This document shows, in pieces, positions 54,532-62,652 of a stretch of DNA of 64,000 nt. Position 1 is the first letter of the stretch. Every line of letters begins with the position of its first letter. This DNA is from Salinimicrobium sp050750585 (GTDB lineage: Bacteria > Bacteroidota > Bacteroidia > Flavobacteriales > Flavobacteriaceae). A program made the position numbers and the translations under genes. The notes below the pieces were generated by a model. The model was not told the origin of the DNA. It did no database searches and saw nothing but the letters and a program-made list of their open reading frames with translations. The stretch is from positions 15,825-79,824 of the forward strand of contig NZ_JBOJLM010000015.1 in assembly GCF_050750585.1 (NCBI RefSeq), in the 5' to 3' direction.

Positions 54532-56364
54532 TTAGTCTCTTTTAGGTTGAGTGGCAACGGCAGGGGAGATGGTGTCCTGCTGTTGTGCCGGGCGCGGTTC
54601 CTGGCCCGGAGTAGGCTGAATACTGTCCATGGCTGGGAGGCTGTCCAGCTCTTCCTGTCGTAAGAGTGGTTCTGGTTGAGCAGCTTTGCCGGCATTTGGA
54701 ACAGTATCTACAGTTCTTTCCTGGAGATCTTTTTCCTGCAAACGGCTCTTATTATTCAGTAACGGCCCTTCCCGGGACTCATTGTTAAAAAAGTTCTCTT
54801 CTTCTTCAGGCATAGGTATCCCCTGTATCTTCACCGGCTCATAATCTGGATCGTCAATAAATAGATCTTCTACAGAATTCAGCCTTTCTTCACCACGCCA
54901 GTTAAAGCCCCTAAGGGTGCGCTCTTCTTCAGGAAGTTCGCTTTCAGGATAGAGAATTCCGTCGACATTATTGAGATAATCGACCATGCTTATCTCTTCA
55001 TCTTCAAAGAAAACGGAAATAGAGCTCGATAGGGTTTTATTGATGCCAATCAAATCTCCAGCGTCATTTCTCATGTAATATAGCGTCTCGGTATTTTTTA
55101 CCAGGTCTACCTGATCTAAAGCATTGTCTTCAAACTTCCCATACATCTGCAAGCCCTTAAGCTGATTAAATCCGCCCAGACTGTCACGCTGAATCATAAA
55201 TGCATTGTCATATACTTTGAGGGAATCCATTTCTTCGGTCACAACATTGTTGAGTAAGTGAATGGTGTCTCCGGTTAACTGGTTGTTTTCTGACCACATC
55301 ACCGGACTGCCCAGCATTTGCGTCAAACCGGTTTTTTCCCGAACGTGAATAGAATCACTCTTACCGCTCATATTGCTCTTGTACAGGCGCACGCCGTAAA
55401 AACCACGGATGATCCTGTCTTCGGGCTTACCGGTAACCATTAAGGTATCTGCATGAATATAGAGAGAGTCCTGCTCCTGAACACTTACTGCCACCGCACG
55501 TTTGGTGATAAAAACTGAATCTTTTTCCCTAAAAACTTCAGCGTAATGTCCTCGTATAACACTTTCATTAATGGTGTCTGTAACCTTTATATTATTTGTG
55601 GCCGAAGCAAAATTGGTATTCCGGTTAAAGTACAGGCTATCCCCCTCTAAAATCCGGTTTTCATAGTCAATTCTTGAATTTTTTACAAAATAACCGGTAT
55701 CGCCACGGGTGTCGTAGAACCCCCTTTCGGCGTATATTGTAGATTGATCGCTCGTTATTGTTGTGGGGCCATAGAAGTAGGCGTGACCATTATCAGAATA
55801 AAAATCCAGCTGAGTAGACCGCAAAACATAATCGGGATTAGTGATCACCACTTCCGAAGCGAAGGTGTATTTTTCATCTTCCAGGTAGTAGCGACCAATT
55901 CGGCTTTTAAGGACACTGGCAGTATCACGTATAGTTCCACCACTGCGGTAGTAGGCCTGCTGTTTTGTACGGTCAAAGAAAAGTGTATCGGTTTGTAGGC
56001 TGGTTTGTGGGTTACGCATAAAGACATTTCCGCTGGCAAAGGCAAACTGCGTATCACCATTGTATTCGGCATATTGGCTGGTCATGGTGATGGTATCACC
56101 CTGTTCCATACGCACATTCCCGTAGGCCTTAAAGAAGTTCTCTTCGGCGTAATGAATGGCCTGGTCGGCCCACACTTCAATACCCTGGTGAATAAAATGT
56201 ACCTGTTCGTTTACCTTGCTTAGAATAAAGGCACCCGGATAGTTCTCTTCATCTTTTAGAGTACGTTCGCTTTCATAACGAATCTTCTTTTCTTCCTGGC
56301 TATAACTGCTGAAGCCCATGAAAAAAAAGATTGAAAAGAGATATAGAACCTGAACGTACTTCAC
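54532..56364 (-). CDS. OstA/LptA-like outer-membrane lipopolysaccharide transport protein
   Basis: 610 residues from a GTG start; signal peptide MKYVQVLYLFSIFFFMGFSSYSQ. The N-terminal and middle parts are a beta-jellyroll array of OstA-like repeats, such as AIHYAEENFFKAYGNVRMEQ, DTITMTSQYAEYNGDTQFAF and YRSGGTIRDTASVLKSRIGR. In Bacteroidota these long OstA proteins are thought to bridge lipopolysaccharide across the periplasm. The C-terminal 100 residues are low-complexity and rich in P, Q and E. It is encoded just upstream of the aminotransferase. Confidence 0.85.
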   Translation of the reverse strand: MKYVQVLYLFSIFFFMGFSSYSQEEKKIRYESERTLKDEENYPGAFILSKVNEQVHFIHQGIEVWADQAIHYAEENFFKAYGNVRMEQGDTITMTSQYAEYNGDTQFAFASGNVFMRNPQTSLQTDTLFFDRTKQQAYYRSGGTIRDTASVLKSRIGRYYLEDEKYTFASEVVITNPDYVLRSTQLDFYSDNGHAYFYGPTTITSDQSTIYAERGFYDTRGDTGYFVKNSRIDYENRILEGDSLYFNRNTNFASATNNIKVTDTINESVIRGHYAEVFREKDSVFITKRAVAVSVQEQDSLYIHADTLMVTGKPEDRIIRGFYGVRLYKSNMSGKSDSIHVREKTGLTQMLGSPVMWSENNQLTGDTIHLLNNVVTEEMDSLKVYDNAFMIQRDSLGGFNQLKGLQMYGKFEDNALDQVDLVKNTETLYYMRNDAGDLIGINKTLSSSISVFFEDEEISMVDYLNNVDGILYPESELPEEERTLRGFNWRGEERLNSVEDLFIDDPDYEPVKIQGIPMPEEEENFFNNESREGPLLNNKSRLQEKDLQERTVDTVPNAGKAAQPEPLLRQEELDSLPAMDSIQPTPGQEPRPAQQQDTISPAVATQPKRD

Positions 56365-56469
56365 CAGTAGAATTTTGCTTCAAAAGTAATGAATTCTGAA
56401 GGAAATAGGTGAGCTGCTGAGATCTTTTAAAAATTGAAATATCAGGTATTTCTATAGTAGAGAAACTTC

Positions 56470-57711
56470 CTACAGCACCTGAATTCCGTTTAGAGCACGT
56501 CGAACATTTGTCATTTTTAACCGACTTTTAGGAATGGTGGGAATCCTTGAAAGTTCTATTTCCAGGTCTTGTTTCGGGATTTGGTAAGTCATCTTCTCAA
56601 CCAGGTAATTCAGGGTAATTCTTGTAATGTTAATGGTTATCCATTCGCCTGCACACCTGTGGTTGTGAACGTGGTCCCCTCCTCCCTGCGGAATAAAATT
56701 AAAGGCACTGCCATCCCAGGTTGAAAATCTTTCGGCATAAAAAGCATTTGGGTTGTTCCATATATTTTCGTGGTGCTGTGTGGCATAAAGGTCCAGCAAG
56801 ACCCGCCGGCCTTTCGGGAATTTCACACCTTTCCATTCAAATTCTTTGTTCACCTTAGCAGGAACAAAGGGAAAAAAAGGGTAAAACCTGCGCACCTCCT
56901 GAACAAAATACAGGTCCAGTTTATCTTTATCTTTTCTAAGCCGCTCGCAATACTGCGGATTTTCATGCAGTGCAACAGCCGAAAAGGTAATATAGCGGGC
57001 AATGGCCACAATGGGTCGAAGCAGGTTGAGGATCTCTACAGCCACAATCCTCTTGTCGAGAAGTTTATTCCGTAGGTTTTTATGAAATGAGAAGCGCGAT
57101 AAAATTGAGCTACCGGGAGTATTTTTTTCTTTTTTCCTTTTCTGGCTTACCAACTTCATGATCCATTTCTCCGAGCTTTTTCGGGCTCTTCGGGCCTGGT
57201 AGTGACTTAGCCCAATGCGGCCTGCACCATCTATTAATTCTGAAAGGTCATTTTTACGCTGCTCTACTTCGTCTTTTTTAACAGGAACTCCCACCCAATC
57301 GCAGGCTGCGCTAAAAAGTACTTTTTCTATCTCGTCAAAAAAGGTAATTTTGGGTTGCTTTTCCCAGGAGATTATGGCTTTTTGCAGGTGTTGTTCAAAA
57401 GCCTGTTCCAGCGCTGCCAAAGAATCCCGGTTCATTTCCTGCATAAACATCCTTTTTCTATTCACATGCTCGTCTCCATCCAGGCCTTGCACACCGCCCT
57501 GGCCCAACAAGGTCTTTTTAAAACGTTTTGGAGTGGCGCCCTCCCTCGAGAAACGACTGTCGTCATAAAAGATCTCTGCCGCTTCTTCACCTCGCATCAC
57601 AAGGGCCTTTTTGAGGAATAATCTCACCTTAAGCAGGTCGGTTTCCTGTTTCTGAAATTGTTCATGAAAGTAATTGTAGCCTTTATAAAGAATTCCGGGA
57701 GTACTCTCCAT
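56470..57711 (-). CDS. Cytochrome P450 of the CYP152 (fatty-acid peroxygenase) type
   Basis: 413 residues. The heme ligand is in FIPQGGGDHVHNHRCAGEW, the long CYP152 loop around the Cys. LLRPIVAIARYITFSAVAL carries the Arg-Pro pair that in this subfamily binds the fatty-acid carboxylate and replaces the usual acid-alcohol pair. QEVRRFYPFFPFVPA is the ExxR region. A Gln stands where the OleT decarboxylase has His (GVQGLDGDEH), so hydroxylation using H2O2 is more likely than alkene formation. No redox partner gene is near, in agreement with peroxide use. Confidence 0.9.
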   Translation of the reverse strand: MESTPGILYKGYNYFHEQFQKQETDLLKVRLFLKKALVMRGEEAAEIFYDDSRFSREGATPKRFKKTLLGQGGVQGLDGDEHVNRKRMFMQEMNRDSLAALEQAFEQHLQKAIISWEKQPKITFFDEIEKVLFSAACDWVGVPVKKDEVEQRKNDLSELIDGAGRIGLSHYQARRARKSSEKWIMKLVSQKRKKEKNTPGSSILSRFSFHKNLRNKLLDKRIVAVEILNLLRPIVAIARYITFSAVALHENPQYCERLRKDKDKLDLYFVQEVRRFYPFFPFVPAKVNKEFEWKGVKFPKGRRVLLDLYATQHHENIWNNPNAFYAERFSTWDGSAFNFIPQGGGDHVHNHRCAGEWITINITRITLNYLVEKMTYQIPKQDLEIELSRIPTIPKSRLKMTNVRRALNGIQVL

Positions 57712-57983
57712 AACTTTTTGATATTTCCCTCTAAATTAGGAAATGAGCAGTAGGAGAAGGGTTTAAAAAGCGTGAAAGTTTGGTTAAAACCGAAGTTGAA
57801 TTTCAAATCTCAATGTGTACAGTAGCTTTAATTACTTCGGAAGGATCCTTCACAATTTGCCATTTATCTTTTTCTGAAGTAACCAGACTGAAATTGTCGA
57901 CTAAAAAGGACAGTCAAAAATGGCATTTTCAGAAGGAATTTTTGAATGCCTGAAGGAAACGAATCAAAAGTGAATTGCTGGAA
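57712..57983. other. Gene-free stretch upstream of the P450 gene, with a possible coding fragment
   Basis: No complete gene is seen. On the minus strand at 57803-57908 a 35-codon open stretch without a start reads like protein (FLVDNFSLVTSEKDKWQIVK, then KATVHIEI and a stop), perhaps the tail of a lost gene. TCAAAAATGGCATTTTC, a damaged copy of the dispersed palindrome, is at 57914-57930. Confidence 0.4.
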
Positions 57984-58018
57984 AACAAAAAAAGCAGCAC
58001 GTTGTGATTCAACGTGCT
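57984..58018 (-). terminator. Terminator of the AraC-type regulator gene
   Basis: AGCACGTTG and CAACGTGCT pair around TGATT. On the minus strand the stem is followed by GCTTTTTTTG, the U-run of an intrinsic terminator. It lies about 125 bases past the regulator's stop. Confidence 0.8.
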
Positions 58019-58143
58019 CATATATTAAAAGTTGCGTATAAATAAGTGCAAAATTTTTGGATTATTAATTACCTTAAAATAGTGAAAAAGCCAGTAAGTT
58101 AAGTGCTTAGCAGTAAATTTTTATACGGTGCTGGCGGTAGTGT

Positions 58144-59055
58144 TTATTGTTTTTTAAAATTAGTTCTATACTCTAATGGTGATAAATGAGTTTTGTTTCT
58201 AAATAACTTATGAAGTGATTGTGGATGTTCAAAGCCTAAATGATAGGCAATTTGCGAAACATTGAGTTCCGAATTAGAAAGTAATTCTTTAGCACACTCG
58301 ATTAATTTCTGTTGAATATGCTGTTGCGCACTTTGACCAGTTATAGTTCGTAACATATCGCTTAAATAATTTTGGGATAAGTGTAATCTTTCAGAAAAAT
58401 AAGAAACGCTTAGAATCCCTTCGGTTTCAGTCAAATCGTTATCGAAATATTCTTCAAGTAATCTTTCAAAATTAGCTAAAAAGCTACTATTGGCCTGCTC
58501 CCTGGTTAGAAATTGGCGGTGGTAAAACCTATTGCAATAGTTGAGTAGCAATTCGATTTGTTTAATGATAATTTGTTGTGAAAATAAATCTGTTGATAAT
58601 TGACTTTCTTTTGAAAGTGTTGTCAAAAGCTGATTGATGGTGAATTCTTCATCTTCAGAAAGGTGCAATGCTTCATTGACGGCATAGGAGAAAAACCCAA
58701 ATTTTTTAATATCTTTTACTAATGGAAAACCTTGTAAAAAATCAGGGTGAATGACCAACCAGAGTCCGTTTAAATCCCAATCATCCCGAATTTCAGTAAT
58801 GACTACTTGATTGGGCGCAAAAAAACTCATTGTGCCTTCGTTAAAATCGTAATGTTGCTGGCCATAGCGCATTTTTCCTTTAAAATTATTTTTTATGGCA
58901 ATGCAGTAAAAACCATAAGTTACGGCTTCTAATTTTTGGTCATCATAACATTTGATGGAAGAAAAATCTATAACACTAACCAACGGATGTTTAGGTTTAG
59001 GCAACTCTAAAAGTTGATGTAATTCCCGAATAGATTCTATGGCGTATGGTTTCAT
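58144..59055 (-). CDS. AraC-family transcriptional regulator
   Basis: The ATG at 59055 (MKPYAIESIRELHQLLELPK) is chosen over a TTG two codons upstream. About 303 residues. The first 180 residues form a cupin-like sensing part (GTMSFFAPNQVVITEIRDDW). The C-terminal 100 residues hold two helix-turn-helix units: YFSERLHLSQNYLSDMLRTI and NVSQIAYHLGFEHPQSLHKL, then LSPLEYR, the AraC signature end. It lies 48 bases downstream of the SDR gene, same strand, and probably regulates it. Confidence 0.92.
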   Translation of the reverse strand: MKPYAIESIRELHQLLELPKPKHPLVSVIDFSSIKCYDDQKLEAVTYGFYCIAIKNNFKGKMRYGQQHYDFNEGTMSFFAPNQVVITEIRDDWDLNGLWLVIHPDFLQGFPLVKDIKKFGFFSYAVNEALHLSEDEEFTINQLLTTLSKESQLSTDLFSQQIIIKQIELLLNYCNRFYHRQFLTREQANSSFLANFERLLEEYFDNDLTETEGILSVSYFSERLHLSQNYLSDMLRTITGQSAQQHIQQKLIECAKELLSNSELNVSQIAYHLGFEHPQSLHKLFRNKTHLSPLEYRTNFKKQ

Positions 59056-59103
59056 CTGCAAATCAAATTTATAAAAAAAGGGAACGTTGGTTCTTCTTTA
59101 GTG

Positions 59104-59937
59104 CTAATCAAAATTTGTTGATAAGGTTAAGTGTTTCCATTGTTCAAATTCTGCGTCTTCTTCTTTTCTTTTTTTAGTTACCAATTCATAGGTATCCGGA
59201 CCTAAAAGCAAGTGTAGCGGGGGCTGATTCATTTCAGTAATTTTTATTAAAATTTCAGCTAGTTTTTCGGGGTCGCCTTGTTGCTGACCACTAAACTGAC
59301 TCCACATTTTTTCTGCTTCATCCACACCATAAACCGCTATTCTGTTTTTCACATAGTGGATGGAATTCATAAATTCAGTTCTAAACTGTCCTGGGGCGAC
59401 TACGGTTACTTTTATTCCAAAGTTTTTAACTTCTTGAGCTAACGCTTCAGAAAGTCCAATGATTCCAAATTTAGCTGCGTTATAACTTGTTGCTTTTTCA
59501 AATCCCACATAACCTGCATTTGATGAAATGTTTATGATATGTCCGCTATTTTGTTTCCGCAAATACGGCATCACATTCCTTAAGACATTGACAGTTCCAA
59601 AAAGGTTGACATCAAGTGTTGCTCTAAATTCTTCATCGGTCATTTCTTCTATACTACCTACAAGACTATATCCAGCATTATTGACCACAACATCAATGTT
59701 GCCTACTTTTTTTACAATATCATCAATGGTTTGTTTAACATTTGTGTCCGAAGTAATATCCAGTTTTACAGGATAAAGGTTTTTTCGGTTTTCAGTAATT
59801 TCACTTATCAGAGCATCCATATTTCTACTAGTAGCTATCACTTTATGTCCCAATGCTAAAAGGAGTTTTGTTAAATGAAGTCCCATACCTTTTGAAGTTC
59901 CTGATATAAACCATACTTTTCGAATTTTTGCGCTCAT
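59104..59937 (-). CDS. Short-chain dehydrogenase/reductase
   Basis: 277 residues. The NAD(P) loop is WFISGTSKGMGLHL (TGxxxGxG type, with S for G), NNAGYSLVGSIEE is the structural motif and SYNAAKFGIIGLSEAL holds the catalytic Tyr and Lys, with a Ser in INISSNAGYVG. The C-terminal part (GPDTYELVTKKRKEEDAEFE) is of a kind often seen beside AraC-type regulators in Bacteroidota. Substrate unknown; cytoplasmic. Confidence 0.92.
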   Translation of the reverse strand: MSAKIRKVWFISGTSKGMGLHLTKLLLALGHKVIATSRNMDALISEITENRKNLYPVKLDITSDTNVKQTIDDIVKKVGNIDVVVNNAGYSLVGSIEEMTDEEFRATLDVNLFGTVNVLRNVMPYLRKQNSGHIINISSNAGYVGFEKATSYNAAKFGIIGLSEALAQEVKNFGIKVTVVAPGQFRTEFMNSIHYVKNRIAVYGVDEAEKMWSQFSGQQQGDPEKLAEILIKITEMNQPPLHLLLGPDTYELVTKKRKEEDAEFEQWKHLTLSTNFD

Positions 59938-60030
59938 AATTTTCCTGTTTTATTTATGACTACAAAATTGAGAATGATTAAACTAAGGAAAGTATCCAGA
60001 TTACTGAATTTGGTATTTCAATTACGGATT

Positions 60031-60160
60031 GTAGGTAACGTCCCGGCTATCAAAAGTGCGGAGTAGGGGACACGGATTGATCTTTTAATTGCTATTTTTA
60101 AAGGTATTTAAAATGGCATTTTTGACTGGTCTGCCGTATTTGTGTTTACCGTTGTGGCCA
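60031..60160 (+). repeat. Cassette-boundary-like repeat, copy A
   Basis: About 130 bases, from GTAGGTAACGTCCCGG to TTTGTGTTTACCGTTGTGGC. It shares, in order, GTAGGTAAC, CCGG/TCGG, AAGTGCGG, TTTTAAAGGTA, AAAATGGCATTTTTGAC and ATTTGTGTT with copy B at 61141. On the minus strand it begins one base after the Fic stop codon, at the 3' side of that gene. Confidence 0.7.
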
Positions 60161-60161
60161 G

Positions 60162-61068
60162 TTATATCTTATACCGAGTTTTATTTTTATCTCCGATTTT
60201 CTCAAATAAGTTTTGTTCTACACCTTTCTTGAGATCTCTGCTTGCTGTTGCTCCAGAAATATCTTTAAACACCTCCATATAATCCTTCCTGGTGAATTCT
60301 CGTTTATTCAAGGACAAAAAATATTCGAGTCGGTCTTTCTCAGTAAGTGTTCTATTGGTGAAATTGAGTAATTCTTCTAATGATCTGTTTATTACCCCAA
60401 GCATATATTCAATGAATGTTGTTGAATTTCCTGCCTTGTCACTAACAGATAATGCAGAATAATGTTTGTCCTGGTCATTACTAATTAATGTCTCGAAAGG
60501 TAGATATTCAAATACAGGATACTTCTGCATTAAAATTAATGTCTGCCACAGTCTGCCCATTCTTCCATTTCCATCTAAAAACGGATGAATAAATTCCATT
60601 TCATAATGAAACACACAGCTTTTAACCAGTTCAATTTCTTCTGAAGTCTGTAGATATTCGAATAGATCTTTCATCAAGAAAGGTACATTGTGATATGGAG
60701 GAGCATAATGTTCCACTGCGGAACCTTTCATAATGCCTACACCTTGTTTTCTATATTTTCCTGCATCACTTATCAGGTTTTGCATTAGAGCTTTATGAGC
60801 TCTCAAAAATGATTTTTCATTAAAAGGATCATATCTTTCTAAATGTTCGTAAATCTCAATGGCGTTTAAAACCTCTTTTACATCTTTCTTTGGACCTATG
60901 ATTCTTTTGTTTTCTATGAGTGCAGTAATTTGTTCTTCAGTCAGCGTATTTCCCTCAATTTTCAATGAAGAATGAATTGTTTTAATCTTATTTTCCTTTT
61001 TTAATTTAGGAGAGGGTTTATTTAAATAAGTCGCATTAATAGCTCCTAACTTCGTAGGGAGGTTTCAT
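60162..61068 (-). pseudogene. Fic family (AMP-transferase fold) gene with a damaged N-terminus
   Basis: The body is intact: the Fic motif is FIHPFLDGNGRMGRLWQ, the substrate flap region EHYAPPYHNVPFL, and the inhibitory helix IHSSLKIEGN fits (S/T)xxxE(G/N). A C-terminal winged helix (TRKDYMEVFKDISGATASRD) follows. In frame, no ATG exists upstream: codons continue back to KLGAINATYLNKPSPKLKKE. A separate ATG at 61068 starts MKPPYEV in another frame. In full-length relatives (from memory) these segments are joined by about a dozen residues, so an internal deletion with a frameshift is likely. A TTG at 60965 could re-start translation inside the inhibitory motif. Confidence 0.75.
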
Positions 61069-61093
61069 CTTTGATACTATCATTTGATATTAT

Positions 61094-61101
61094 CAAAAGT
61101 A
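61094..61101 (-). promoter_or_regulatory. -7 box of the Fic gene
   Basis: TACTTTTG on the minus strand matches TAnnTTTG, 25 bases before the ATG at 61068. It supports that ATG as the original start of the Fic gene. Confidence 0.5.
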
Positions 61102-61140
61102 AGATCATTTTATTTCAATTGAAAGGAAGTCAGGTTTAAT

Positions 61141-61275
61141 GTAGGTAACTTCTCGGATAACGCAAGTTGCGGCTTGGGAATTCGAATTTGTCCGTTAGTG
61201 ACTTTATTTTAAAGGTACTCAAAAATGCCATTTTTGACAGGTATTCCGCAATTTGTGTTATTTATTGTTGCAAAT
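61141..61275 (+). repeat. Cassette-boundary-like repeat, copy B
   Basis: A diverged copy of the 60031 repeat: GTAGGTAACTTCTCGG at the left, TTTTAAAGGTACTC in the middle, the exact palindrome TCAAAAATGCCATTTTTGA at 61219-61237, then ACAGGTATTCCGCAATTTG and TGTTATTTATTGTTGCAAA. On the minus strand it follows the 3' end of the decayed ORF at 61332-61544. Confidence 0.7.
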
Positions 61276-61331
61276 CAGTGGCGACAGAATTGAGTGAGCT
61301 CGTACTTAGCCTTTTTCTTGATTAGGTTTTT

Positions 61332-61544
61332 TTAATCCGCAACAGGGATAAAATTAATTTTGGGACTGAGTGGAGTCCGTATATTTTTATCGGTCCCTAA
61401 ATCATTCTTTTTGAGTATAAACTTGAAAGTTAAAATATTATTCTTGCCTTTGAGTGGAAATCCGCCGTCACTTTTAATTTTTAATCGCTTGAGTAATTGT
61501 CCGTTTTTGATCTCCAGAAGGTGAGAGAATTTCTATTTTTTCAT
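61332..61544 (-). pseudogene. Decayed or interrupted small ORF, unknown protein
   Basis: ATG AAA AAA is followed by an in-frame TAG, after which 66 codons stay open and read like a real protein: KFSHLLEIKNGQLLKRLKIK, SDGGFPLKGKNNILTFKFIL, KKNDLGTDKNIRTPL, ending INFIPVAD and a stop. No family is recognised. It may be a gene killed by a point mutation at codon 4, or a fragment without its N-terminus. It has the same orientation as the Fic gene and is likewise followed by a repeat at its 3' side. Confidence 0.5.
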
Positions 61545-61575
61545 CTGTTTTGAGTGGAGTCAGGAGCCATTGTTT

Positions 61576-61896
61576 GCAACGTCTCGTATAAAAACAGTGC
61601 TCGCTTGCAACGCCTGATTGTCCGCTGTTACCATTCCCGCTATGAGTTATTTTTCATTTTCACCTAAACATCCAGCTTGACCCGATCCGTTGCCTCCGCG
61701 TCTGAGTAAGTTCCGCCGTCGTGAGCGACTCGAACCGTTGCCAATAAAGGTCCCAAAAATGGCTTTTAGGAACTGACTTTTCGAATCGAAAACTGCGATT
61801 GGCATTATCAGAAACCTTACCTCTCAAAAATGGCAAAAATGGACAGGCTTTCCCGTTTTTAGTGTGTTACAACGGTCTTGTATATAATAAGTTGCG
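61576..61896 (+). repeat. Remnants of cassette-boundary-like repeats, copies C and D
   Basis: GCAACGTCTCGTATA (61576-61590) resembles the left end of copies A and B. CTCAAAAATGGCAAAAATGG (61823-61842), then ACAGGCTTTCCCG and TTTTAGTGTGTTACAACGGTC (to 61876), resembles their right end, and a further left end (CTTGTATATAATAAGTTGCG, to 61896) follows. The 230 bases between hold no supported gene. The direction is the same as A and B. Confidence 0.5.
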
Positions 61897-62652
61897 TGTG
61901 AAAATGCGCGGACTTGTCGGCGTGACCCTTACTTTTTTAAAAATGAAAATTACCCTTTTTCAAAACCAAAAACAAGCAATTTTTTATAGTGTTGTGCAAA
62001 GTTGTGTGTCCTGCTGCTGTTCAGGGATACAATATAAGAATTCGTTCTTTGAATAATGAACAGCATAACTGTAATTGAGATGAGAGCTTTGTTGGTTTGA
62101 TTGATACGAGCCACGATATGACGTGGAGGGCTCACGAAATCAAAAGAATAATGGTTGGTCTCTCGGCTGGGGTGTCAGGCACATCAGTCAAACCGCCTTA
62201 TGGGGCTTTCCGCTAAAGCGGATGGTCTTGAGCGATAAGGTCAAAGGCACTACCGCAATTGTATTGTGAGTAGAAAGCTATGGTAGGAGTAAAGAAGCTG
62301 AACGAGATGCGAGTGAACCCTTGTAGAAGTGTCGTAAACAACTTTAGTGTAGCCGAAACCGGAGGATGGGCGGTCCAAGGGGATAAGGTCTGACGGATGT
62401 AACCTGTTTATTGGTCAGGCGGCTACCGGCATAAAGAGGGCAGGAGCTTTACTTACGGCTCAATTACGGAACAGGAGAAGCTAATTTGTAGTGTGAAAAT
62501 GTCATAACCCCGAAGGGCAAGGCAGAAAGTAACGATACTACAGATTGGTGGCGGATTTGCCCGTAGTAGTGAAAATTTTCCCTGAAAGGGGAGAGGAGCG
62601 AAGGGGCAGACTTAACGGTTTTTAATTGTATTACAACTAAGTAAAACTTAGG

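Noticed and set aside
53340..54695. Long version of the aminotransferase starting at 54695
   Set aside because: The first 56 codons overlap the OstA-like gene in another frame and do not match the family; a TTG at 54527, right after the OstA stop, gives the normal N-terminus.
60031..60160. Classical integron attC site
   Set aside because: The repeat has the right position and AAC/GTT ends, but the RYYYAAC and GTTRRRY cores are not met and no IntI gene is seen, so only a cassette-like element is claimed.
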